Assembly: GCF_040115645.1 (NCBI RefSeq)
Contig: NC_089548.1
Span: 5,677,001-5,741,000, forward strand
Source: Euwallacea fornicatus
Taxonomy: Eukaryota > Arthropoda > Insecta > Coleoptera > Curculionidae
Direction of reading: 5' to 3'
DNA: 64,000 nucleotides
Positions within the stretch are counted from its first letter, which is position 1; each line of letters starts with the position of its first letter. The notes under the pieces are model-generated. The model had not been told where the DNA came from and did not search any database. It saw nothing but the letters and a program-made list of their open reading frames with translations. Shown in pieces: positions 23,501 to 34,400 of the stretch. The translations under genes were made by a program, and so were the position numbers.

Positions 23501-24405
23501 AGAAAAAAAACAACTACATTCGCTCAGTAAAACTTTTACCCGACGGTAGAACACTCATTGTAGGGGGCGAAGCTTCAAACTTGTGCATATGGGACTTAGC
23601 TAGCCCGACTCCGAGAGTAAAAGCGGAACTGAATTCCGCAGCCCCTGCGTGTTACGCGTTAGCCATTAGCCCGGATTCAAAAATCTGTTTCAGTTGTTGC
23701 TCGGATGGAAATATTGCCGTTTGGGATATACAGAATAAAATTTTAGTCCGACAATTCCAGGTGTGTAAGCACAACAATAACATTTTTCCATAGAGTTCAG
23801 TGGTTTTATTCTTCTCAATAATTAACAGGGACACACCGATGGAGCTTCTTGCGTAGACATAAGTTCAGACGGGACAAAGTTGTGGACAGGTGGACTCGAC
23901 AATACTGTGCGCAGTTGGGATCTAAGGGAAGGGAAGCAATTGCAGCAGCACGACTTTACGTCCCAGATCTTTTCTCTAGGTTACTGTCCGACTAGTGATT
24001 GGTTGGCTGTTGGGATGGAGAATTCTCATGTTGAAGTACCGGTTGCGCTGCACATGTGTGAAAGATTACTCACAAACTGCTCTTTTAGGTCCTGCATGCC
24101 ACGAAATCTGAAAAATATCAACTTCACCTGCATGAGAGTTGCGTTTTGAGTTTGAGGTTTGCTACCGGTGGTCAGTGGTTCATATCCACTGGGAAAGATA
24201 ACCTGATAAATGCCTGGAGAACTCCATACGGGGTCAGCATTTTTCAAGTGAGTTTCAATATGTATATCAGAAAAATTTCTCACAACTCCCTTTACAGAAT
24301 AAAGAATCTTCTAGTGTGCTTAGTTGTGATATATCCGCAGATGACAAATACATAGTAACAGGTTCAGGCGAGAAAAAAGCAACGGTGTATGAGGTGATAT
24401 TTTAA
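8591..24405 (+). CDS. groucho: Groucho/TLE transcriptional co-repressor (5'-partial, 15 exons)
   Basis: Nuclear co-repressor without DNA binding of its own; family members are recruited by Hairy/E(spl), Runt, TCF and Engrailed-type factors and form tetramers. Exons: 8591-8688, 8753-8816, 12493-12537, 14291-14428, 16809-16841, 18031-18294, 18933-19037, 20964-21029, 21080-21241, 22595-22860, 22914-23163, 23503-23760, 23829-24035, 24089-24247, 24298-24405. All junctions are GT-AG and the frame stays open for 740 residues plus TAA. Order: glutamine-rich Q domain (ERIK-like start SIDRIKEEFNFLQ, then KTEMQRHYVMYYEMSYGLN), GP region, CcN region (EKSDQDLVVD), SP region (PPSRSGSSSSRSTPS), and a C-terminal WD40 propeller from about residue 414 (HGEVVCAV, GGKGCVKVWD, LWTGGLDNTVRSWDLREG), ending VYEVIF. 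The missing first exon (roughly the first dozen residues) lies upstream or was not recognisable. Large early introns contrast with short introns between WD exons. Confidence 0.97.
8817..9849. other. groucho intron with GC-richer segment
   Basis: This is the 5' part of the 3.7-kb intron between the exons ending at 8816 and starting at 12493. The block at about 9060-9300 is clearly richer in G and C than its surroundings and open in one frame, but it shows no recognisable domain. A regulatory role is possible but unproven. The remaining sequence up to the mariner relic shows nothing I can name. Confidence 0.35.
9850..10320 (+). pseudogene. mariner transposase, 5' part, decayed
   Basis: Plus-strand pieces read as a mariner transposase with frameshifts. 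The start near LIFCWHLKKSAAQ matches the first helix of the mariner DNA-binding domain. Then come KFEKWQFETRDEE, ELQALLDEEEAQMQQQLAD and LNVTGEAVS (second helix-turn-helix). After a frame change comes a block around HQLNERRQENRKITCETLLA, followed by RIVTGDERWTY, which carries the first catalytic Asp. The frame is lost where another repeat begins near 10321. The coding strand continues at 11040. It is a dead element in a groucho intron. Confidence 0.85.
10321..10993. mobile_element. Foldback element inserted into the mariner relic
   Basis: The left arm from 10321 (acaaggtgtcccgtaagtca) pairs with the right arm ending at about 10993 (ttaagggacaccctgtgt). Pairing continues inward through blocks on taagtcgattta, gagatacggggtatcaaaggtg, attttgtattcggaaatttc and gatacaccga, giving arms of roughly 250-300 bp with indels. 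There is no coding capacity. It splits the mariner transposase just after the RIVTGDERWTY block, so it is younger than the mariner insertion. Confidence 0.75.
11040..11237 (+). pseudogene. mariner transposase, continuation after the foldback insertion
   Basis: The plus-strand frame reads SRKTLLCVWRNQ, then IYYELLKSSETVNTKRYRPE and DLNQALREKLPK. This is the typical block between the first and second catalytic Asp of mariner transposases. It is cut off at about 11237, where a second MITE begins, and I could not find the catalytic DNARPH-type block beyond that element. The first part of this transposase is at 9850-10320. Confidence 0.8.
11238..11868. mobile_element. MITE-like element with ~40-bp terminal inverted repeats
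   Basis: The left end (atgcaatatgccccgggatg, then gagttgccaagaggagaaaa) is matched by the reverse complement of 11830-11868 (gggttgccaagaggaaaaag). The interior is non-coding. A diverged copy of the left 190 bp recurs at about 20375-20565 (ggggttgccaagtggaaaat, then catgaaagttttt), so it is a dispersed family. It truncates the mariner relic on its left. Confidence 0.6.
11869..14290. other. groucho intron DNA around the 45-bp exon
   Basis: AT-rich intron sequence on both sides of the micro-exon 12493-12537. Nothing coding is supported. Stretches around 11930-12110 read like old dispersed repeat but I could not pair them with another copy. 12700-14000 is very AT-rich with short homopolymer runs. 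Confidence 0.4.
14429..15966. other. groucho intron, mostly unassigned repeat-like DNA
   Basis: A minus-strand frame of 168 codons at 14418-14924 overlaps the end of a groucho exon and has no recognisable domain, so I do not call it a gene. Short motifs of the cgccctgtatat and tatacagggcg kind at about 15561 and 15862 mark probable ends of old MITEs. Confidence 0.4.
15967..16755. mobile_element. Foldback element in groucho intron
   Basis: The left arm at about 16050-16275 and the right arm at about 16497-16730 are reverse complements with scattered mismatches. For example, ctcgaatatttttcgtaacg pairs with cgttatgaaaaatattcaag, and gtgtaaaatagatgtag pairs with cacacctattttacg. The probable outer ends are atacagggtgat on the left and atcactctgta on the right. 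It is non-coding and ends just 5' of the groucho micro-exon at 16809. Confidence 0.65.
17173..17962. mobile_element. Foldback element, same family as 2235-3260
   Basis: The left end atacagtgtcctattaacaa and the right end, whose reverse complement begins atacagggtttctattaaca, open two arms of about 380 bp that pair almost to the centre near 17560. Paired inner blocks include the runs around aaaatttactgtttccgagt and gacagttgcaaggtccc. It is non-coding. It ends about 70 bp before the groucho exon at 18031, within reach of the branch-point region. Confidence 0.7.
19433..20235 (-). pseudogene. R1-like LINE reverse transcriptase relic
   Basis: On the minus strand, 20100-20230 reads QQGSVFLAKLCSILQDPTLE followed by MAIRYADDIALIVHE. 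This contains the YADD catalytic box of non-LTR retrotransposon reverse transcriptases and the preceding QG motif of the palm. Towards 19433 the frame shifts several times; the block VLTGIPPIDLLEKRTYRNN and the later RQRTMQIWQYCW resemble the C-terminal domain of R1/TRAS-type elements. No 5' part is present. It sits in reverse orientation inside the groucho intron 19038-20963. Confidence 0.75.
20375..20565. repeat. Dispersed copy of the 11238 MITE left half
   Basis: Sequence from tatacagtatgtcctcagat through gttgccaagtggaaaatttc and catgaaagttttt to about 20565 matches 11238-11440 with roughly one difference in five. I found no matching right end, so the copy is one-sided or truncated. It adjoins the LINE relic. 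Confidence 0.5.
21545..21977. mobile_element. Diverged foldback element in groucho intron
   Basis: The left arm, ttcaagtcgaaac followed by gtaagtgggag, pairs with the reverse complement of the right arm (ttcaagtcggaac, then gcaagtgggac) over roughly 150 bp, with many mismatches and indels. It is GC-richer than surrounding intron and non-coding. Confidence 0.5.
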
Positions 24406-24585
24406 ATATGGATTTCCGGAGGGACTCAAAAATTACAAACTTACATATGTTTTTTTGAATTAAAATTTATTTCTAATGTTGATTGGGCAACATTGAGACT
24501 TTTATCAAAGAGAAGGAACTTTCTCAGCACATCGAAGTAGATTGTAAAGTCTAAATTTGTACATGACATGTAATAAGAAAGTGAA

Positions 24586-24591
24586 AATAAA
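24586..24591 (+). terminator. Candidate groucho polyadenylation signal
   Basis: An AATAAA hexamer lies about 180 bp after the groucho stop codon on the same strand. It is the first canonical hexamer I find there, which would give a short 3' UTR. Cleavage position cannot be read from sequence alone. Confidence 0.45.
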
Positions 24592-25111
24592 TTTATTGAG
24601 ACAGTTTCGTTGTTTTCATGTGTAAAATTTTTAAAAGGCATCCTATTGTTCTGGCAACTGGATGTGATATTTGCCGAAACCCCTATTCACTTAATACCCT
24701 GAGATTTCATGTATAACTTACGCCGACACGGAACTGCCCCTGAGGGATAAAAGCACTGGTGTTGGGAGAGGCTCCAGTGTAAGCTAAGTATCACCAGTTT
24801 GGCGAATTTAACCGCTTATAACAGGACCCCTGTAGCGTAAAAAAGTAGGAAATGTATCCTCTCTTAGTGCGTCTAAAAATTCTTATTTTATAATAATATA
24901 GGGTACCAGGGCGAATACCAGCGTCTGCTATTTCAAAGAGGATATTCTATAAAAACAGCTTGGAAATAACTGCGTTAAAAATGATTTTTTTAAAACATTA
25001 ATTCATTTCATAATTTCAATTATTTCAGAGATAGAAATAGTGGTGCCTTCCTTTTAAAACAAAAACTATGTACAATGGGGAGATGAAATGACAAAATAAT
25101 CATATTAAGAT

Positions 25112-25117
25112 TTTATT
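25112..25117 (-). terminator. Candidate polyadenylation signal for the SLC38A10-like gene
   Basis: TTTATT on the plus strand is AATAAA on the minus strand, about 400 bp beyond the stop of the transporter gene. With the groucho signal at 24586 it leaves about 0.5 kb between two convergent transcripts. Confidence 0.4.
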
Positions 25118-25522
25118 TTATAAAAGTATATTTTAATGTAACAAATAATAATAACATTTGATATCAAAAAGACACCTATTTTGATTTAACTTAATTATAA
25201 ATTAATGAAACCTCTCATACCGAAACATCAGTCGATTCGTGGTCAAGTATATTCGCGGATTATGGAACATGTAAGACTGGTTTTTAATAACAATTTGTAA
25301 ATAAAAATGCAGTACTACAAAATAATACAGTTTCAAACGCTCAATCCTTACAATATCAAGAACAAAACGTTTAGCATAGTCTTAATTAATTGAATACCCT
25401 GTACAATTCCGCAATAACTACCATACCCTTAACGTATTGGGTAACAAACACAAAACACACAATTACATCTCAGACACAGGCAATCTAAATTAGTCTTCAA
25501 TAATGGACAACTGCTTGTTAAA

Positions 25523-27805
25523 TTACCTTCTAGACTTAGTGGGAACAAAAGCCAAAATATCTCGCTTTAACATGTTTAGGGGTTCTTTTGATTTAGAAAT
25601 ATTGGTGTCCCCAATTTTACCTTCTTTTAATTCGGCTTTTTGATCTCCGTCACTTATATGTTGGGCTTGATTAATACTGGAAGCAGCTAAAGGTAACGGA
25701 AGCATGTTTTTGAGATACTCCCGATTTATATTGCCACTATTATTGGTCATTTTTAATGGGTTATTTGTTGATTGTTCCAAGTTCTTCGATTTTTGTTTAT
25801 TATTCCCTGGATTTTCAATTACAGAATCTCCGGCATTGTCCTTGTTTGGATTATTTTTCGTCATTTTATCAACATTTACATTAGTAAGATTTATTTTTGC
25901 ACTTAACATATTGTTCATAAGTTTCAATTCTTGAATCTTGGCTGGCGATTTCATCTCAGAACTGTTTTTCTGACTATCTACATTTGCATCAAGCTTCTTC
26001 AGCACATCTTTTTCTAACTTGGCCACAATTTGTTCATTTTGCTTCATATCACCACTGATCTTCTCTATGGCTTTTAAAGCAATGCTCTCAATCTCTTTTA
26101 CAGCCTGTATTTCAGCTTCCAGTTTCTCTTCATGTTCTTTTTTTTCTTGTTGCTTTTCAATCACTTCAATCAACTTCTTCTGTTGTTTGACAATTTCTTG
26201 CTGAACCTCGTTTTGTTTTTGAATTTTGTCAATCAGAAGTTTATGCTCTTTTAGGTGGGTATCTTTATCTTCAGAATCTTGCTCCAGAAGAGCCTCTTTG
26301 TCTTCTTTTTTTATTGCTTCAATATCCACATTATCACTGTTTTTTACCTCCTTGAATGCCTCTTTTTCTTTTTTATCACCAATGTTCGATTTTAACAACA
26401 AATTACTGTTGGCATTTTCAATCTTTGGCTTGTCTTGCAAATCCAGTTGAGACTCTAATGGCTCTATTGGCTGTGGTGGCTCATGTCTGACTTCTGAACC
26501 ACCTACTGGCGTTACAATAGAGTTATTAAATGCCTCTAGTTCTTTAATATTTTCATTTAATTTTTCATAATCTTTTTCAGGAGATGAAGAGAAAATTTTA
26601 ATAGGTGATATGTGAGTTTTACTTAAATGATGTAGGTTTTCATATGTGGCCAAAACCATAAGTGTGAACCCAACAAATAAAATAAATTTAGCAAGCAGCC
26701 TTTCATTAGTGTTTCTTTGTGAGATGGATATGAAACATATAACTGGGAATAAAACACAAATCATAATTCCTATTGACGAGCCTACTAAAGCTAAAACAAA
26801 TTCAATGTTTGGTATTAAAATTCCTATTACTAAGGAGACAAAAACTATTATCAAGGTAAGGCCTTTGAATCTAGCCTCTGGGATATAGTCAATAGTGCCT
26901 TCCAAAATTCCTTGCTTATATATGAGAGAATTCAAGCTAGCTCTACATGGAAATATCACCAATGGGAAGCTAAATGCTACAGAAAGTATAAAACCCATTT
27001 TAATGATATTCGTTAAAAGAGAAGGGCTGAAGCTCAATAAAATGTTACCACTAAAATCAGTACTAACAAAGGCAATATAGCCAAACAGGCCCACTAAAAG
27101 GTAAACAACAGTACAAATATTTACAGCACTATTAATAACTTGATTCATTTTTTCTAAACTTGGATTCTGAACTATGTGATAAATTTCAAACAGTTGGGTT
27201 TGACAAGACAGCGCAGTGGAAAAAATTGGTAGGGACTGCAAAATACCAGAAGGTCTCCAAAATTCCACATTTTTAACCCAATCTCCATAAAGGACATGAG
27301 GAATTGCATCAATAACTATTTTTACTACAAAGCAAAAATAAAACCCAATTGTCGCCTTTGTAACTCCAGCTAAACTGTCTATATTTCTCAAAAACCCCAA
27401 AGGCAAAACACAAAATAATGTCAGCACTATCAGAATAAACACTCTCATAGTTTTTGAAGTACCTTCTCTGATGATCCCCGACACCAATTCTGGTCCCAAA
27501 TCTCCCATTACAACAAAAAAGGCAATACATGTTCCTATTAAAAAACCAATAATACCAATTTCAATGGTGAATTTGCCAGGGCTTCCAAATATATAATATG
27601 CTAAATACTCAAAGTTCTTCCTGCGGGCTATTATGGCAGACTTTATCAAGAAGTGGCATGATAGTCTGGAGATCACACTCGTTAGTAGAAGTAGTACGAT
27701 TGCCAGAAGGATTCCACATTGTTTAAAACAATATGGCATTGCCAAAATGCTTACTCCAATTATGCTGTTTGCCAAGGTTAGGACGTAACGGCTGTGGGGT
27801 TCCAT
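25523..27805 (-). CDS. SLC38A10-like sodium-coupled neutral amino acid transporter, intronless
   Basis: Complete 760-residue membrane protein of the AAAP/SLC38 family. The first ~400 residues hold about 11 hydrophobic segments, starting with the family signature ANSIIGVSILAMPYCFKQCG at residues 12-31 (helix 1, where substrate and ion are bound in this fold). SCQTQLFEIY (about residues 200-210) and the helix from GFILSVAFSFPLVIFPCR also fit. The long polar C-terminus (400-760) is rich in Lys, Glu and Gln with a probable coiled coil near 490-590; such a tail is typical of SLC38A10 and not of the shorter SLC38 members. The start Met is the first in the frame, just before helix 1, with A at -3 and G at +4. 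The gene has no intron, unlike both neighbours, and lies tail-to-tail with groucho and head-to-head with the myosin gene. Confidence 0.9.
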   Translation of the reverse strand: MEPHSRYVLTLANSIIGVSILAMPYCFKQCGILLAIVLLLLTSVISRLSCHFLIKSAIIARRKNFEYLAYYIFGSPGKFTIEIGIIGFLIGTCIAFFVVMGDLGPELVSGIIREGTSKTMRVFILIVLTLFCVLPLGFLRNIDSLAGVTKATIGFYFCFVVKIVIDAIPHVLYGDWVKNVEFWRPSGILQSLPIFSTALSCQTQLFEIYHIVQNPSLEKMNQVINSAVNICTVVYLLVGLFGYIAFVSTDFSGNILLSFSPSLLTNIIKMGFILSVAFSFPLVIFPCRASLNSLIYKQGILEGTIDYIPEARFKGLTLIIVFVSLVIGILIPNIEFVLALVGSSIGIMICVLFPVICFISISQRNTNERLLAKFILFVGFTLMVLATYENLHHLSKTHISPIKIFSSSPEKDYEKLNENIKELEAFNNSIVTPVGGSEVRHEPPQPIEPLESQLDLQDKPKIENANSNLLLKSNIGDKKEKEAFKEVKNSDNVDIEAIKKEDKEALLEQDSEDKDTHLKEHKLLIDKIQKQNEVQQEIVKQQKKLIEVIEKQQEKKEHEEKLEAEIQAVKEIESIALKAIEKISGDMKQNEQIVAKLEKDVLKKLDANVDSQKNSSEMKSPAKIQELKLMNNMLSAKINLTNVNVDKMTKNNPNKDNAGDSVIENPGNNKQKSKNLEQSTNNPLKMTNNSGNINREYLKNMLPLPLAASSINQAQHISDGDQKAELKEGKIGDTNISKSKEPLNMLKRDILAFVPTKSRR

Positions 27806-30800
27806 GTTAATAACTCTACTAATTTGTAGTAGGCATCACTGGTTGATGAAATAGACGTAACAATATTATCACATCTTTATTATAGAGGGAAATTTACCTT
27901 GGCATTTTTAAACATTTGGATTTTCTATAGTAGCGCAAAAATTTAAAACTGAAACACCATAACAAAAATGAATAAATACAATTTGACTTTGACATCTGTG
28001 TCAAGTATTTGATGGATAGAATTAAAAATTAACATTTGCGCTGTTGTATCGTCATTATTAATTATTAATAAAATTGCTGAGCAAAGGAAGAAGACTGTCG
28101 TCGTCAATGACTACTTCAATTGAAGTAAAAAAACTGCTACGTTGTCTTTAACCAATATGTTCGGTAGGTTAAGAATGATTGAATAAAATTTACAATATAT
28201 AAATTTTTTACTGCCAATCGATTTACTTCACATTTGCTCACAAACTAAGAGTAATTAAATGAAACAACAAATATCATTTGCTCATGGCAGGACCGGGCAA
28301 TCAGGCAATTAGCTTTCGTATTACATTAAAAAAAAAACGATACGTTAAATTTACGTATATTATCATTCTAGAGTTAATATTATTGACAAAAAAATATTTT
28401 TAATACATTTATATTATTGACATCAATGTAGTTTAAGTTTAACTAGAATCGTTTTGTTCATTATAGTTCACATTATGTTAAAGTTGATAATCGAAAACCT
28501 TCATATCTTGAAGATCTGTCAACCTTACCGTTGTCAACAGAGTCAGATCATGGCTTCAATGTCATAAATGTCATGTCTTCATTGTAGTTTCCATGGGTAT
28601 CATCAAAGCAGTAACTCTACAATTTTTGTAGATTTGTGTTTCAAGACTCAAGTACACTTTTGTCGACCTTGATTCGAGTTTGGTAGATAATTTTCATAAT
28701 ATTTTGAACAAGTAGAATTCGTGCCATCGTATCTCCAAGACTTGGCAACCCCGTACGCCGATTCCTTTATCGTTTACTGAAATAAAAAAATAATAGTGTT
28801 CACGTACGAAGCTATTTACCAAATTTTGGGCCGAAATCGGCCCTAATAATATTTTTTTAAACTTAAATACTCAATTCCGCAACTTAATAATGACTTAAAA
28901 TTAGTTGAAAGCCTCTTTTTAATTAGATAAAATAACAGTTCGTTGTCGTATGGGCGGGTTCGGAAACGGTAGATGTCGATATTCTCTCGTTGTTTATAGC
29001 CGACGTTCCTTCTTTTGAACTTTTTGATGTGCACTTCCTCATTCAGTTTGTAGTGATTTCTTCAACAATTTCATTTGAGGGCAATTAAGTGTCCTTGCAC
29101 CACATATTAAAAATAAATAGGGCCTTTCCGTTATTGTTTTGCCCGTTGAACATGCAACATGTGACCCCAATTGACATTTAGCCCTGGCCGCATGAATCAA
29201 CCCTCAAAGGTCTCTTAAATAGTTCTCAGCGATTAGAAATTGCAAATTTTGGCCAGTACCTTATCTAATTAATAACTAAAAATTTGTGATTTTCTTTTTA
29301 ATCTCAATGCTCTGATAGGGATAATAGGATCATTAGATGATAGGTAAGTGATTATTTTATTAGTTTAATTTTGTTTGCTGTACTAGAGCATTTTATATGA
29401 TTATGCCTCATTAAATTTTTTTTTTCATAAATGTCAAAGCAATTTTACAGGAATTAAATAAATAATTATTAAGTTTTAGTTTGTCAAATTGGTGCTATAT
29501 AAATTTATCAATAGCAGGGAATTGGCATGAGCAATTCTGCATACCACTAATCACTGTAAATAAAAAAAGACAAAATTTATACATCTTTTCCTTTATATTA
29601 TCTAGAGAGTTTGCTGTGCAGAATGTCATAGTGCTTTCAACAAAATTTTGGGACTAGTTAGAAAAGAATGTTTTTAAAAAAAGTTGCTCTCATAAACATA
29701 GGTCATATTTTATTTCATTTTTGAGTTACAGGAAAATATCACTTTCTAAAAACTAATAATGATATTTTTGTATTTTTGAACTTTAACTATTTATGATATC
29801 TGTGATATAGCTATAATTGATATTAAGAGCATTAATCATTACTGATGCCCTGATCGTAATACCTGGGATGCTCTGTGTTAACAAATTGATTTGAGATGGA
29901 AATCAAGTACCAAAATGTGTATCTCAACACTCTGTTTTTAAGCAAAATTTTCAAGCCTTTACTTCAAATTGTAAAGGGATCTTGGAATACTGGTTGAATT
30001 TATAAATTATGTTTTTTAATGCTGTGTTAATAATAGGTGCCAAGAGTATAAATGGAGAGAGGTGTATTTGATATTGAATATTTTACATCCAAAAAGGAGC
30101 TTTATTGCATGTTTTGATGCTATTATTTTAATTTTTTTTTTGAGACATTTGTGGTTGTGCTATGCACTTGCCTATCATAAATAAATATTATTACCTTATT
30201 TGGGTAAAGTGGATAATTCAGAATATTATGTTGGCTTGTATTAATATATTATCCATGAACAGACTAAAATTCAAAGCCAAAGGCCAACTTCACTACTAAT
30301 TCAAATACTCAGAGTCTACAGTCTGGTTGATATTATTTTTAATTTTAGTGGTTCAATGTTGTGGGCATAGTTGATGCTAAAATAAAATTTAAAATCTTTG
30401 TATGAAATATACTGTTTGTAAAATAATAATTAAATAATAAATACACAATTGAAGTTCAGTTATGTAGATTTTTCCATTGTTACGTGTTTTGCAACCACAT
30501 CTCCCATCTCCAAAGTCCTCTCTGTTTAGGTCCTTTTTTGCTAGCTGCATCACTTGGTATCTGTCATTATTCATTTATGAGTTTATATTTTTAAGTTTGA
30601 TATACTTTGAGTATATTTCAAGCCTAATTAACAGTTGAATATTACTTAATTGTCAAATTTTAGTTCTTCCAAATATCTTACTTAAACAGCACTCTTAAGT
30701 CATGTTTTGAACAGTATCATTAAAGGTGCTCTGTATGACACTACATTTTAATAAGTGCTGCAAGCCATTGAAACAAACACATTGAAAACTACAAATCAAC

Positions 30801-31402
30801 ACTTTTTTAAATAAATTTTCGAAAATACCTACGAAAGTATGGTAAATTAAGTATAATAAATTAAACATGAGAAATAAACACATGCTGAAATAGGGCATAG
30901 ACAAATATCCCAAATATTAATTAATCTTAGATCAACAATTTGAAGTACTTTCTTTGAAACTAATGGAACCAGAGTTATTTCTTTTCATGCTAAAAAAAAT
31001 TAGTTCCTACAATGTTCAATATAAGTTGTACTCACAATTTACTAAGTTAACTACGGGCGCTTTATTTTATTCATCAATTAATTTCTTTAATTAATAATGC
31101 TTTAATTTATAACCCTATCTACATCCATTGAGATATTTTGATAATTGTCCTATTGATAGTTTAGTGCGAATGAATCATATGCTGGACGATATCGCACCAG
31201 CAATGGCTAATATCAGTGAACGATTCAAATGAAATTTGTAGATAAATAAAAGAAAGTGCCCTATAACTACTGGGTGGTAACAAAAGGTGGGTAGAACCCA
31301 TGTTCTAGGAGTTTTGGCACGTTAGATCTCCGGAGAAATAAAAATTTGAAATTAAATGTTTATTTGTTGATAAACTTATCTTTTTTTTTTTTTTTTTTTC
31401 AG
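27806..31402. other. Intergenic/5' region between divergent genes
   Basis: About 3.6 kb between the start of the minus-strand transporter and the first coding exon of the plus-strand myosin. It should hold both promoters and probably a non-coding first exon of the myosin gene, because the exon at 31403 is preceded by a long pyrimidine tract and AG. I could not identify a TATA box, initiator or the donor of that upstream exon. No protein-coding exon is supported. Confidence 0.45.
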
Positions 31403-31405
31403 AAA

Positions 31406-31462
31406 ATGATTCAGATCGGAAGACAGGTAGACCTTAATATTTCAGTAGTTAGGCCAATCTAA
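31406..31462 (+). promoter_or_regulatory. Short upstream ORF in the myosin IX leader
   Basis: An ATG opens an 18-codon frame that ends with TAA just 10 bp before the main ATG at 31473. It lies in the leader only if the acceptor at 31401-31402, after a run of about 20 T, is used. Such a uORF could lower initiation at the main start. Its peptide has no similarity I recognise. Confidence 0.3.
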
Positions 31463-31472
31463 AACTTGGACC

Positions 31473-34400
31473 ATGGAAAACAATAGATACATTCTACAGG
31501 TAAGATTTCTGAGATTTCTCAAGATCCAGCAGATTGTCATATGGTAGCAATTAATGTTATGAAAATAAACCGCACAGTAATTATCTACAATATAACGTAA
31601 TAACACTTTTTACTTTGTGCGGACAGGTTTATGTGGGTGCCTTAAGTAATCTTTATGAGGCGCTTTCTGTGGAGGCCAGCAAGCAAACCACTTCAGAAGA
31701 AATTGTTTCATGTATAGTAGAAAGGCTCTCTCTGAATGAAAATACATCATATGAGCTGGCAGAGGTAAGAAAATGTGACTGCAGTAATTGAGATAAAAAT
31801 ATTTATTAAGAGATTTTTTAATATACACATACTTCTCTAGTGCTATTATAAGTTTTTGTTTTCATCATCTGAATCTTATAAATGAAAATAATAAAACCCG
31901 AGTTTTTCAAACTCAAAAAACCAACAATCATTTTGTATATTTGTTTGTGAATGTGCCAGTATTTAATATGGTGCCAAATGCGTGGATAAGAAAGAATGTT
32001 TTGTTTTGATTGCTGACGTATTTTTTATCAAATTTGAATTGAAAAAAATTATTGATTAAACGCTATCAAACTGTTCAGGTGTCAAGCTACAATATTCTAT
32101 CAATTTTACGTCTCTTTGTCATATACAGATGAAGACGAGTTTTGTTTTTCATAAAAAAAATAGTTAACACACAGTAAAAATCATAATTATTTTTTAATTG
32201 AGCGACAACGAGTCTATGTACATCGATGTATGCTTCAGGTGCTCTAGCTTTAAATTCTCTTATCGGTCAGGTTACATTCCGATCACGGTTTAGTCACGGT
32301 CAGATCAAATATTCTAATCCATTTTGTATTATTTGACTGTGACGTGATCTAACCGTGACCAGACGTGATTGTTAATGTTCTTCATCGGACCGTTAGCTGA
32401 TCTATAATGTTTATTGAACTAAATCAGTTAATGGTAATACAACCGAAGTTTGAATTCAAAAATTTTTTTAAAGGTTATTGGAGATGACTTTGGTGAGGAG
32501 TGCAAGGAGAGGAGTCTCTCCAATCAAGAAAGTCCCGTTCAGCTAATGATGCTTTGGCCAAAACACAGGCCGGACAAGACTTCTTACCGATTTTATTTGA
32601 GGGAGAAGATCGTGGACTTTTCATGGAGAGATCAGTTTGTCATGGACCCACAGCTTATTAAGGACTATTTTCACAGGTTTGTGCGGCAGTTTTTTCAGCA
32701 GTTCAGCAGTCTCACTGGGCATATTCTTTTGCAGATTCTTATATCAGCCGAAAGATAGAGAATACCCAGATCTCTGTCAGCTGCCAGATCTAAATGAACA
32801 AACTCTCTTAGCGAACCTTCGCGAACGCTTCGTGGCAGGCCATATTTACACCTACGTTGGTTCAATCTTAATCGCCTTAAATCCGTTCAAATTTTACCCG
32901 ATCTACAATCCGAAATATGTGAAATTGTATCAGAACCGCCGCCTTGGGCCGAATCTGCCTCCTCATATTTTCGCGGTGGCTGATAGCGCCTATCACTGCA
33001 TGCTGAAAGACCGAAAGAATCAGTGTATAGTAATAAGTGGCGAGAGTGGATCCGGGAAGACTGAGAGTACTCATTTTTTGTTACACCATTTGACTGCTCT
33101 CAGTCAGAAAGGGTCGCATGGCAGCGGGGTAGAGCAAACTATACTTAGTGCCGGACCAGTATTGGAGGCTTTCGGAAACGCTAAGACCGCTCACAATAAT
33201 AATTCTAGGTAAATTTCACTGCGAATTTTAAAGATTATTTGAGATATCATTGGGATTTCTCCTACAAATTTGCAGCCGGTTTGGTAAATTCATCCAAGTA
33301 AATTACAAAGAAAACGGAATGGTCCATGGAGCGGTAGTTCAGAAGTATCTATTGGAGAAGTCGCGGATATGTTCACAGGGCCGGTACGAGCGAAACTACC
33401 ACGTATTTTATTACCTTCTAGCCGGAGCCAACGAACAAGAAAAGTTGCAGTTGCATCTCATGCCACCCGAAAAATATTGTTATTTGAATAAGTGCAGTGC
33501 TGCATTGGATAATGTGGACGAGAGTTACGAATTCTCGAGGTATTTACCAGAATTGTACATTATTTTGTTTTATTGTGTGTTAATCGCAATGTTTCTCGTA
33601 CCATATTTTCCAAATTATCCTATCCTGTACCCTACCGGATCGTTGGATAGTTTGTGTAATATTTCAATAATCCGGAGAAAGTATTCGGTGGTTTTCTTGA
33701 GATACTGCTTTGTACAGGATGTCCAAATGACGTTTGCTTATTCTACTTTGACGCTCCTTTACAATTGTAAAGTAAAACAATAGAGTAATATCAGAAATAT
33801 CATTTACAATTTCGGTATAGAAGGCTTTTATTTCCAAACGAGTAGAGAACGAAATTCAGAAATGACTGCACGCTGAATGCTATTGAACAGCATGCGAGAA
33901 TTTGATTTTAGTCAGCAATCTCGACCATTAATAATAAACAGGGACTTTTCCGAATAGGCTAGAGCAAAAAGTTATAATAGGTGGGGGTTAACAAATTTAG
34001 GCGCCCTGTATCTGATAAGTAACTGAGTAAAATTCTAAACTAATACGCGAAGCTGGTACAGTTTTAAATGGTATTGTCCTCGCCAGGTTAAAACAATCAA
34101 TGGAAATGGTCGGTTTCACTCCCGAAAAGCAACGTCGCCTCTTCTCAGTACTGTCGGCGGTGTTGCTCCTTGGCAACGTAGAATTTCAACCGAAAAAGTC
34201 GGCGTATCATCATGACGAATCGGTGGGAGTGAAGAACCCCGAAATCGTGACCATTATATCCGATTTGCTCCGGGTTAAGCAGGAGACACTGATGCAAGCA
34301 TTGACGGCAAAAAGGGCCAGAGCTTCGGGGGAAACTTTAGTTATTAATTATAGGTTCGCAGTGTGATCTTACTAAATTGCAGATTTGCCTTCAAAGCCTT

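Noticed and set aside
25704..27080. Several plus-strand frames inside the transporter gene
   Set aside because: They are antisense shadows of the 760-codon minus-strand gene, which has a clear family signature.
34354..34382. An apparent 29-bp intron in myosin IX
   Set aside because: Too short to splice. Extending the intron to the AG at 34406 (53 bp) restores the conserved RLPEAVASRDAMAK segment directly after LVINY.
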